Source of the DNA: Gammaproteobacteria bacterium
Lineage (GTDB): Bacteria > Pseudomonadota > Gammaproteobacteria > UBA6429 > Thiohalophilaceae
Length of the DNA: 64,000 nucleotides
Direction of reading: 5' to 3'
NCBI GenBank assembly: GCA_029880855.1
Contig: JAOUNS010000002.1
Coordinates: 310,001-374,000 of the forward strand
Part shown: positions 25,726-32,281 of the stretch, piece after piece
Position numbering within the stretch: position 1 is the stretch's first letter
Layout: each line of letters opens with the position of its first letter
The notes under the pieces: model-generated
What the model saw: the letters and a program-made list of their open reading frames with translations, nothing else
What the model was told of the DNA's origin: nothing
Database searches by the model: none
Made by a program: the position numbers and the translations under genes

Positions 25726-26352
25726 TTAATTTTCTTGGCATTGTTCTAAACATTCTTCCATTTTACGGTCTGAACTATATTTTTTCGACTCCTCATTAAT
25801 TCGCTCCAGTGTTTGTTTCAATGAAACATCTAAATTACTATTCACTTCTTCATCGGTCTTCTTTTTGTCGTATTCCAGAGCTCGCTTATAGTCTACCTTA
25901 TCTGTTTGATATATTTCCGCTTCAAAATTTACTTTATTGTAAGCCGCCAATATTTCTTTAAATTCCGCTGTGAGCTGCTTTAAATTAACCGACGAATCCA
26001 AATATTCCGAACACAGAGTTTCACAACGTCTTTGTATACAAAGATATTTATTAGCAATTTTCCTGTGACCTTCAAATTTTTTTTCATAACTAAAAAAAGT
26101 TTGAAGGGCGCCACAAAATGCAGCACCAAGAGCCAAAATAGCTCCAGTCCAACTTGCCCAGGATGGGACCTGCTCGGTTACATTTGCGAAGAAAAGCGAA
26201 CCAAGAAATACATTTGTTATAACCACAGGAACACCTGTAACAATGTGACCTTTTCGCATTCTCTCACCAGCGGAAAAATGCTGGTGTTTGTTCAATCTGG
26301 AATTTCTTCTAAGTTCAATTAAGTTTCTTAATATATTTGGATAACTATCCAT
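25726..26352 (-). CDS. SLATT-domain membrane protein (putative defence effector)
   Basis: A 208-residue protein with two adjacent membrane helices (GHIVTGVPVVITNVFLGSLF and WASWTGAILALGAAFCGALQ), each flanked by charged segments (ERMRK, FFSYEKKFEGHRKIANKYL), and a long C-terminal coiled coil. This is the SLATT architecture, described as the membrane effector of SMODS/SLOG nucleotide-signalling defence systems. The ATG at 26352 is preceded by nine G's (26353-26361) that can serve as the ribosome site; the ORF continues upstream to a GTG at 26367. No CD-NTase, SLOG or reverse transcriptase gene is adjacent. The role as effector is inferred. Confidence 0.7.
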   Translation of the reverse strand: MDSYPNILRNLIELRRNSRLNKHQHFSAGERMRKGHIVTGVPVVITNVFLGSLFFANVTEQVPSWASWTGAILALGAAFCGALQTFFSYEKKFEGHRKIANKYLCIQRRCETLCSEYLDSSVNLKQLTAEFKEILAAYNKVNFEAEIYQTDKVDYKRALEYDKKKTDEEVNSNLDVSLKQTLERINEESKKYSSDRKMEECLEQCQEN

Positions 26353-26407
26353 CCCCCCCCCTTCCACACCAGGATATAAATAAAAATAGAAAATAATTGT
26401 TATGTTG

Positions 26408-26698
26408 AATCCGGGTACAGTATACCTATTTCAGTACCAGTGACCGTGTACAAAAACTGAACAGACAAGCCGTCTATATAAGACATCACTTATATAGAAC
26501 CTACCATGTCCACTCAATTTTATATCCGATTGAGGGTATCAGCGATACCTGTCAAATTAAGGTATGCCGTGTTTCAGAAATACACTATATAAAGCTGTGA
26601 CACGGCGATTTGGCCGTTTGGGGAATGAGCGCCTGTCGGCACGCTCGGTGGGTTACGGCGCACAGTACGCGCCTAACCCTCCCTACATTGATATTGAT
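26408..26698. repeat. Diverged intergenic repeat, copy A (ends in a REP of family 2)
   Basis: Shares blocks in the same order with 27798-28141: an ACAGTATACC segment, ACTTATATAGA, TATATCC, CTGTCAAATT..GGTATGCC, GAAATAC.CT.TATATA, and CCGTTTGG...GTGCCTG-type sequence. It ends with the palindrome GGTGGGTTACGG...GCCTAACCCTCCC (26647-26683). There is no ORF of substance. Together with copy B it brackets the segment 26.7-27.8 kb. Confidence 0.6.
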
Positions 26699-26751
26699 GG
26701 GTTCAGAATATGTGTACGTGTTATTTGAATTTAAGCACAGCACCGTCGGCA

Positions 26752-26985
26752 TCAACCCGGGCTCTCATAAACCGTTTGCAGTGTTGTTGACGTTGAGTAA
26801 AAATCGCCGGCTTGTGTTCTAACCCAAACCAGCAATGTCAGCGTATGTTCCAGACATTGGGTATTGAAGCGGGTTTCCAGCTCCCTGATTTTCACACTCG
26901 GGTCCAGGGTAAAGGCGGCGATTTTTACCGGGTCGTCTGCACATTCCTGACTATACAGGCCATTTTTATAATAGCCATTGTTCTT
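26752..26985 (-). pseudogene. ORF fragment without start codon
   Basis: On the minus strand an open frame reads LKNNGYYKNGLYSQECADDP, VKIAAFTLDPSVKIRELETR, FNTQCLEHTLTLLVWVRTQ and ends at TGA (26752-26754). It has no ATG, GTG or TTG with a ribosome site and is bounded upstream by AAAAGGGGACGGAGGGATT at 27000-27018, a sequence typical of mobile-element edges. It is probably the tail of a decayed gene; the family is not recognised. The rest of 26368-27078 holds only the repeat described separately. Confidence 0.35.
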
Positions 26986-27078
26986 TAGTTTCCAAATAAA
27001 AGGGGACGGAGGGATTATTTTTTAACCACTTCAACAGGTCGGTCACAATTGAATCCCTCTACCCCCTTCAGTATTAAC

Positions 27079-27393
27079 TCAAGCCTCATCACAAGCCCTG
27101 TCCCACTCTGCCTCATAACCGGTTTTCTTCAAATAACCGCCAATAATATTCATCAGGCGTTCCACCCAATACTGCAGGTTGGCTTCCTCAAGAACGATTT
27201 TTCCATTCTCCCTGTCTCGTGCTGTTGCATCGAGTACGTCCCAGAAAAATTGAGCCAGGATAATGGCTTCATCTCTATTCTGCACATTGCGAGGCTGAAC
27301 CAGTATATCGAGAACAATCTTGTTGTTAAATTCTTCGGCATAGTGAACAGCAACCAATTTTGCTTTTCCATCACCCCCGCTAAAATCCAGCAT
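27079..27393 (-). CDS. Hypothetical protein (104 aa)
   Basis: A 104-residue soluble protein (LDFSGGDGKAKLVAVHYAEE, FNNKIVLDILVQPRNV, NLQYWVERLMNIIGGYLKKT). GAAGG precedes the ATG by 9 bases. I do not recognise the family. It lies between the two copies of the intergenic repeat and close to a small membrane protein on the same strand, in AT-rich accessory DNA. Confidence 0.55.
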   Translation of the reverse strand: MLDFSGGDGKAKLVAVHYAEEFNNKIVLDILVQPRNVQNRDEAIILAQFFWDVLDATARDRENGKIVLEEANLQYWVERLMNIIGGYLKKTGYEAEWDRACDEA

Positions 27394-27524
27394 GACTTAT
27401 ACCTTCAGCAAAAAATGTGGTTTTACAAGACAACACTTATATCGGAAAGGTTTTAATCACCGAATTTATACAGGCTTGTGAAAAAGAAGAAAGCCTGTCA
27501 AATTCACATCCGGTTATTTTCTGC

Positions 27525-27770
27525 TTATTGCCTCTCACTGCGCAGACATACCTTTGGCAGGTTTCCACTTCTCATTATTGGGAACGTTGCCCAACATGCA
27601 AATATTGGAAAAAAAGCAAGTGACAATATATCCCAACTCCAATTTCGTCCACCCACTACAAAAACAACTATTCCTGTTATCGCCAATGATGAACATACAA
27701 ATATTCCTCCGGCAAGCCATCTAAAAAACGGCCTTACCGCAGGGTTGTCATGTTTTACATTTTTCGTCAT
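27525..27770 (-). CDS. Small two-helix membrane protein (81 aa)
   Basis: ATG at 27770 (MTKNVKHDNPAVRPFF) gives 81 residues with two membrane helices (WLAGGIFVCSSLAITGIVVF and ILSLAFFPIFACWATFPIM) and a basic tail. The longer frame from 27830 adds 20 residues lying in repeat DNA and was not used. Family unknown. Small two-helix proteins beside defence genes are sometimes membrane effectors or immunity proteins, but nothing here identifies it. Confidence 0.5.
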   Translation of the reverse strand: MTKNVKHDNPAVRPFFRWLAGGIFVCSSLAITGIVVFVVGGRNWSWDILSLAFFPIFACWATFPIMRSGNLPKVCLRSERQ

Positions 27771-27797
27771 ATCTTGACCTGTGGAATTCTGAATACT

Positions 27798-28141
27798 CGG
27801 GACAGTATGCCTGTCTCCTAACAAGCGCACCTGTCAAATTAATATAAGTATACCCCTACTTGTATAGATGGAGTAGATTAATCAGAACAGATCACTTTAT
27901 TAGACAATACTTATATAGAGCACCTTTTAATCTCTTGCCTTTATATCCATGTGGGGATGAGTAGGAAATCTGTCAAATTCTGGTATGCCTTTTTTTTGAA
28001 ATACGCTTTATATATGGGAACTCACAGCCAATGGCCAGGGAGGTAACGGGTGATATAAGGCGTTTTGTCCGTTTGGCTGATGAGTGCCTGACGGCAGGCC
28101 GGTGGGTTACGGTGAAAAACACGCCTAACCCACCCTACATT
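27798..28141. repeat. Diverged intergenic repeat, copy B (ends in a REP of family 2)
   Basis: Second copy of the 26408-26698 element, ending in the palindrome GGTGGGTTACGGTG...CGCCTAACCCACC (28101-28134). It contains blocks ACTTATATAGAGCAC, TTTATATCC, CTGTCAAATTCTGGTATGCC and GAAATACGCTTTATATA. It fills the 322-base gap between the small membrane protein and the mini sigma-4 gene; I see no coding sequence in it. Confidence 0.6.
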
Positions 28142-28152
28142 TATTCACCGAG

Positions 28153-28416
28153 TTAATTGTCATCGTTCGGCTTTGGGTGGCGCAACTTTGCCAATGCTTT
28201 TTCTTCAATCTGTTTAATACGGGTTCTGATCAGATCAAATTGTTTGATCATTTCGTCTGATACTGGGTAATAATCAATTTCTGTCCCGAACCGGTTGCGA
28301 AGAATCTTTGCTTCTTCAGCAGTTATTTTTAACAACACATCTACCGTTACATCTTCACTGTTTTTGATGTTAAATCTTTCCAGTAACGCTTTTTCAATAT
28401 CATCTTCATCACTCAT
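28153..28416 (-). CDS. Stand-alone sigma-70 region 4-like protein (87 aa)
   Basis: An 87-residue protein whose second half reads ITAEEAKILRNRFGTEIDYY, then VSDEMIKQFDLIRTRIKQIE, then EKALAKLRHP. This follows RpoD region 4.2 almost position by position (family form LTAREAKVLRMRFGI, TLEEVGKQFDVTRERIRQIE, AKALRKLRHP). Regions 1-3 are absent. The first 35 residues are acidic and not from sigma. The domain binds the -35 element and the beta flap in RpoD, so a free copy could compete for or modulate RNA polymerase; that is inference. It is expressed alone at the edge of the accessory region, after a bidirectional gap with a terminator. Confidence 0.75.
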   Translation of the reverse strand: MSDEDDIEKALLERFNIKNSEDVTVDVLLKITAEEAKILRNRFGTEIDYYPVSDEMIKQFDLIRTRIKQIEEKALAKLRHPKPNDDN

Positions 28417-28463
28417 TTTTGGCTGCCAATATCATGATTAAGGTTATACTGAAAATATATGCA

Positions 28464-28492
28464 ATAAAAAAAGCCCCTTATCGGGGCTTTGT
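28464..28492 (-). terminator. Rho-independent terminator of the DUF2914 gene
   Basis: Stem AAGCCCC (28472-28478) / GGGGCTT (28484-28490) with a 5-base loop. On the minus strand it is followed by a run of T's, so it ends transcription from the DUF2914 gene before the sigma-4-like gene. Confidence 0.85.
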
Positions 28493-28520
28493 CAAGCTTG
28501 TTACTTTTCTGTTCTGATTA

Positions 28521-29048
28521 TTATTGCGCAGCAGGCATTGTGGCCGAGTCGTTTGCCGGTGCTGTTTCAGTGGCCGCTTCCTGTGCGGCCGGTTCTGCTG
28601 CCGGGGCGGTCTGTGGTTCGGCGGCGGCGTAGTTGAGGTTCTTTTCCGAGATCACTTCACCGGCGGCGTTGATCACGGAGACTTTCCAGTCACCGGTCCA
28701 TTCCGGGTTGAAGGTCTTGCTGGACCAAACGCGCCAGCGTGGTCCCTTGACGTTGAATTCCACTTCCGCCATTACCTTGCCGTTGTATTCCCAGCGGTGT
28801 TTGGCGGTCTGGCCGGACATGTCACGCAGTTCGGTAAAGAAGTAGAGTTGTTTCTGTTCGTTATTGGCCTGGTCCAGTTTGTCGGTCGGTTCACGGTTTT
28901 CAATTGCGGTGGTGAATGCGGCACGATACACCGTACCGGATGAAAAACCGGCCTGGTCCTGGGTTACCTGTTCAGCGGCCGGTTGTTCGGCGCAGACCGG
29001 CAAACTGCACAGCAGCGCAAGCGTAATAATTCCCTGTTTAAGGTTCAT
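28521..29048 (-). CDS. DUF2914 domain periplasmic protein
   Basis: A 175-residue protein with a signal peptide (MNLKQGIITLALLCSLPVCA). The DUF2914 domain follows at about residues 35-135: YRAAFTTAIENREP, YFFTELRDMSGQTAKHRWEY, RWRVWSSKTFNPEWTGDWKV. The tail is a low-complexity Ala/Pro/Thr/Glu stretch. DUF2914 is a beta-sandwich of unknown function. The ATG at 29048 was preferred over 29063 because it starts the signal peptide directly. It is followed by a strong terminator and appears monocistronic. Confidence 0.88.
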   Translation of the reverse strand: MNLKQGIITLALLCSLPVCAEQPAAEQVTQDQAGFSSGTVYRAAFTTAIENREPTDKLDQANNEQKQLYFFTELRDMSGQTAKHRWEYNGKVMAEVEFNVKGPRWRVWSSKTFNPEWTGDWKVSVINAAGEVISEKNLNYAAAEPQTAPAAEPAAQEAATETAPANDSATMPAAQ

Positions 29049-29206
29049 AGTCGGGGTCTCCATATTGTTGTTTTGAGCGGATCGTCATTTGCAGAATTCT
29101 GCATGGGCGCAGCATACCGCAGTGTATCCATGACTGTTAGCACCGGACGCGGGAAATTAATCCATTTGTGATTACAATCACAGGCAGGGAGTGTTCACTT
29201 CACAGC

Positions 29207-29665
29207 TTAGGTATGAAGCTGATCCGAGATGAGTCGTGTCAGAATGAGACCATAAAAAGTATCTGCTTTACCTGTTGCCTGATACACCCAACCCAAATGG
29301 GTCTGACAATCCGAACACAATGCATATTGCCATGCATAGGGCGGAAACCAGGTCCATTCAAGACTGGGTTCGCCGGCATACAGGCAACGTGCTCTGGTGA
29401 AACAGCCGATGGTGAAACTGATGCCGGCGGGATTGGCAAACGTGTGAATATGTTGCCCGGCCCGTTCCACCGCATTGTTCTGCGCGGTGATCAGGTTATG
29501 GCACTGTGCGCAGTAGATGGCCGCCTCTCCGGGCACGTCCGTTTCGTCCTCGACCAGCGATTTGGTAATCATGCCGAAGTCGGTCCATCTGTCGAACAGG
29601 TAAACCGGTTGATACCCGGCATAACCCGGCTTGTTGTCATATCGGATTTGCATACTCATCATCAT
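29207..29665 (-). CDS. Bacterial cereblon-like (CULT) domain protein
   Basis: A 152-residue protein matching the CULT domain, the thalidomide-binding fold of cereblon. Zinc cysteines are in YCAQCHNLIT (near residue 51) and CSDCQTHLGW (near 117). Other signatures are GQHIHTFANPAGISFTIGCF and WTWFPPYAWQYAL. The tryptophans in EWTWFPPYAW and HLGWVY correspond to the aromatic cage. Short bacterial CULT proteins of this size exist (one from Magnetospirillum is a structural model of cereblon); their natural role is unknown. It is transcribed away from hemH across an 88-base gap. Confidence 0.8.
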   Translation of the reverse strand: MMMSMQIRYDNKPGYAGYQPVYLFDRWTDFGMITKSLVEDETDVPGEAAIYCAQCHNLITAQNNAVERAGQHIHTFANPAGISFTIGCFTRARCLYAGEPSLEWTWFPPYAWQYALCSDCQTHLGWVYQATGKADTFYGLILTRLISDQLHT

Positions 29666-29753
29666 GTTCGGTTGCCGGCGGTCACAGGCTACGGTGGATT
29701 TTCCGGCAAAATATATTGGTAATCACCGCCTATCATATTTAATATTAGGCGCC

Positions 29754-30863
29754 ATGACGAAGTTTAAAGGCCCAGACGATTTTTCGCACCGGCAACCGGC
29801 CTGTACCGGCGTGTTGATTACCAATCTCGGTACCCCGGACGCCCCCACCACTGCCGCCGTGCGCCGTTATCTGGCGGAGTTTCTTGCCGATCCCCGCGTG
29901 GTGGAAGCACCGCGCTGGTTGTGGTGGTTCGCGCTGCATGGGGTGATCCTGCGCATTCGCCCGCCCCGGGTAGCCCGGGCCTATGCCTCTATCTGGCAGG
30001 AGAGCGGTTCACCATTGATGCATCTGTCCCGCCAATTGGCTGACAAAGTGCAACAGGAATGCAGCAAACAGTTTCCCGGCCCGGTCAAGGTGGTACTGGC
30101 CATGCGTTACGGCACGCCGTCCATTCAGGCCGGGCTGGAGGAACTCAGAAAGGCCAACGTGCAACGCATTGTGCTTTTACCGCTCTATCCCCAATATTCC
30201 GCCACCACTACCGCGACTACGTTTGACGCGGTCAGTAAGGAATTACAAACCTGGCGTCACATGCCGGAACTGCGCATGATCACCCATTACCATGATCATC
30301 CGGATTATATCCAGGCGCTGGCACAGAGTATTACCGCCGCACGTCAAACTCACGGCAAGCCGGACAAGCTGCTGTTTTCCTTTCATGGTCTGCCAAAGCG
30401 CTATCTTTTACAGGGTGATCCCTATTATTGCCATTGCCAAAAAACGGCTCGTCTGGTCGCCGCGTCACTGGGTTTGGGTGATGATGAATGGTTTGTCAGT
30501 TTTCAGTCCCGGTTTGGACGTGAGGAGTGGCTAAAACCGTATGCGGATAATACACTTAAAGAATGGGGCGCAGATGGTATTCAGCATGTGCAGGTGATCA
30601 GTCCCGGCTTTGCAGTGGATTGTCTGGAAACGCTGGAAGAGTTGGCCGAACAAAACCGTGATTTTTTCCTCCATGCCGGCGGTAAGGAATACCATTACAT
30701 CCCCGCGCTGAACGATCAATCAGTACATGCACAAATGCTGGTCTCTCTTATCGCGCAACACAGCAAAGGCTGGCCGGAAACCGACAGCACGGTCCACCGG
30801 GAATCCGATCAGGAACGTCAGGCAAGACTTGAGCGTGCACAGCAGGCAGGTGCAAACAAGTAG
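29754..30863 (+). CDS. hemH: Ferrochelatase HemH
   Basis: Inserts ferrous iron into protoporphyrin IX, the last step of haem synthesis. The ATG at 29754 gives 369 residues; the longer frame from 29631 runs into the divergent CULT gene and was rejected. Motifs are GVLITNLGTPDAPTTAAVRR near the N-terminus, LPLYPQYSATTTATTFD, the catalytic histidine in SFHGLPKRY, and FAVDCLETLEEL with the conserved glutamates. The C-terminal 30 residues are a charged extension beyond the core. Haem from this enzyme would serve MsrQ, encoded nearby, among others. Confidence 0.95.
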   Translation: MTKFKGPDDFSHRQPACTGVLITNLGTPDAPTTAAVRRYLAEFLADPRVVEAPRWLWWFALHGVILRIRPPRVARAYASIWQESGSPLMHLSRQLADKVQQECSKQFPGPVKVVLAMRYGTPSIQAGLEELRKANVQRIVLLPLYPQYSATTTATTFDAVSKELQTWRHMPELRMITHYHDHPDYIQALAQSITAARQTHGKPDKLLFSFHGLPKRYLLQGDPYYCHCQKTARLVAASLGLGDDEWFVSFQSRFGREEWLKPYADNTLKEWGADGIQHVQVISPGFAVDCLETLEELAEQNRDFFLHAGGKEYHYIPALNDQSVHAQMLVSLIAQHSKGWPETDSTVHRESDQERQARLERAQQAGANK

Positions 30864-30936
30864 TAGCGGTGCGACACTTCACAGACTGACGTGATCTTCC
30901 TGTGTATCATTTTCCACCTAAACAAGGAGGAATGTC

Positions 30937-31935
30937 ATGGCTGAAGATATCAAACAAATCCGGGAAGCCCTGCACCATGTGTGTAAATCTTTCCTGAAGA
31001 AACAAAATGTCATTGCAACCGGTATTGGTTATAAAAATTTGGCCGGCAAGGATCTTTCCATTGTCTGCTCGGTGGAACGCAAACTCCCGCTGAGCCAACT
31101 CAGTAACAGGGATCTGGTCCCCAAAACCATCGACGGCATTCAAACCGATGTCATCGAAACCGGTCGTATTCATACCTTTAATGCCCATCTCTCGCGGCAT
31201 CGTCCCGCCCCCGGTGGTGTCAGTATCGGACACCGCGACATTACCGCCGGGACACTGGGTTGTATTGTGAAAAAAGACGGTAAACGGGTGATTCTTTCCA
31301 ACAACCATGTGCTGGCCAACAGTAATGATGCGGCAATCGGTGATGCGATCCTGCAACCCGGGCCGGCCGATGGCGGCAAGTACCCCGATGACCACATTGC
31401 CAATCTGCTGGAATTTATTCCCATCAGTATGCTGGATGGCGGTACCGGCGGTTCAAACTGCCCCATTGCCAACGGTTTTGCGTCAGTGCTCAATCTCTTT
31501 GCCGCAGCCACCGGCAGCGCGACTCGCCTGCGCCCCGTGAAGATTCAGGCAACGGATAATCTGGTGGATGCCGCGATTGCCCTGCCACTGAATGATGCGG
31601 ATGTGCTGGATGATATTATGGATATCGGCGCGATCGCCGGTTTGAAACCGGCTGAGTTGAATATGGAAGTGCAGAAGAGCGGTCGTACCACGCAATACAC
31701 CAGCGGTGTGATCCAACAGATTGATGTCACGGTGGATGTCTCCTATGGTGCAGGACAAACAGCCCGCTTTACCGATCAACTGCTGACCGGTCCCATCAGT
31801 CAGGGTGGTGACAGCGGTTCGGCGGTACTGGACAAGGATAAAAATCTGGTCGGTCTGTTGTTTGCCGGCAGTAACAGCAGCACGATTGTCAACCGAATCG
31901 AAAATGTCTTCAGTGCGCTGGGATTATCTCTGTGA
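30937..31935 (+). CDS. Trypsin-like serine protease (Nal1-like domain)
   Basis: A 332-residue protein preceded by AAGGAGG. The N-terminal 85 residues form a small domain (VIATGIGYKNLAGKDLSIVC, RKLPLSQL, IDGIQTDVIETG). The protease domain follows: His in RVILSNNHVLANSNDAAIGD near residue 124, a candidate Asp in NLVDAAIALP near 212, Ser in GPISQGGDSGSAVLDK near 295. No signal peptide is present, so it may act in the cytoplasm or be exported otherwise. Its stop overlaps the GTG start of the next gene. That neighbour resembles its N-terminal domain. Confidence 0.8.
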   Translation: MAEDIKQIREALHHVCKSFLKKQNVIATGIGYKNLAGKDLSIVCSVERKLPLSQLSNRDLVPKTIDGIQTDVIETGRIHTFNAHLSRHRPAPGGVSIGHRDITAGTLGCIVKKDGKRVILSNNHVLANSNDAAIGDAILQPGPADGGKYPDDHIANLLEFIPISMLDGGTGGSNCPIANGFASVLNLFAAATGSATRLRPVKIQATDNLVDAAIALPLNDADVLDDIMDIGAIAGLKPAELNMEVQKSGRTTQYTSGVIQQIDVTVDVSYGAGQTARFTDQLLTGPISQGGDSGSAVLDKDKNLVGLLFAGSNSSTIVNRIENVFSALGLSL

Positions 31936-32213
31936 ACAAACAGAGGGGATTGGCCGTTGTTCTTTATTTCGCAATTTCCATCCATACAGGAATCGCTATG
32001 GCAGGCTCTATCGAAGAAGTTAAAAAACAGTATGCGGCCGAACTGCTGTCCCGCCCGGGTGTGGTTTCCGTCGGTATCGGTCTGCATGAAGGCACCAAGG
32101 TAATCATAGTGGGACTGGATGGCAAGCATCCTGAGACGGCGCAACAACTGCCAAAGCAGCTGGAGGGCTATCCGTTGCAGGTGCACACCCTTGGTGAGAT
32201 CAAGGCGCAATAA
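31932..32213 (+). CDS. Small exported protein resembling the N-terminal domain of the neighbouring protease
   Basis: A 93-residue protein starting at GTG 31932, overlapping the protease stop (GTGA), so the two are translationally coupled. An N-terminal hydrophobic segment (LAVVLYFAISIHTGIAMAG) looks like a signal peptide. The rest (RPGVVSVGIGLHEGTKVIIV, QLPKQLEGYPLQVHTLGEI) follows the same pattern as residues 24-85 of the upstream protease: xVxxxGIGxxxGxxLxIxV, then xLPxxxxGxxxxVxxxGxI. It could be a detached prodomain, an inhibitor or a substrate-binding subunit; none is shown. A terminator follows. Confidence 0.7.
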   Translation: MNKQRGLAVVLYFAISIHTGIAMAGSIEEVKKQYAAELLSRPGVVSVGIGLHEGTKVIIVGLDGKHPETAQQLPKQLEGYPLQVHTLGEIKAQ

Positions 32214-32227
32214 GCGACCGCACAGTG

Positions 32228-32262
32228 AAAAAAAAAGGGAGGCAACAGCCTCCCTTTTTATT
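32228..32262. terminator. Bidirectional terminator between the small exported protein and soxB
   Basis: Stem GGGAGGC (32237-32243) / GCCTCCC (32248-32254), flanked by an A-run on one side and a T-run on the other. It can end transcripts from both converging genes. Confidence 0.9.
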
Positions 32263-32281
32263 TATTGGCGAATTACACCTG

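Noticed and set aside
27049-27456. A 135-residue plus-strand frame opposite the 104-residue gene.
   Set aside because: The minus-strand frame has a ribosome site and better composition; the plus-strand frame has none.
22841-28500. Prophage or integrative element as the source of the accessory region.
   Set aside because: No integrase, phage structural gene or attachment-site duplication next to a tRNA was found. The small genes alone do not support a prophage.
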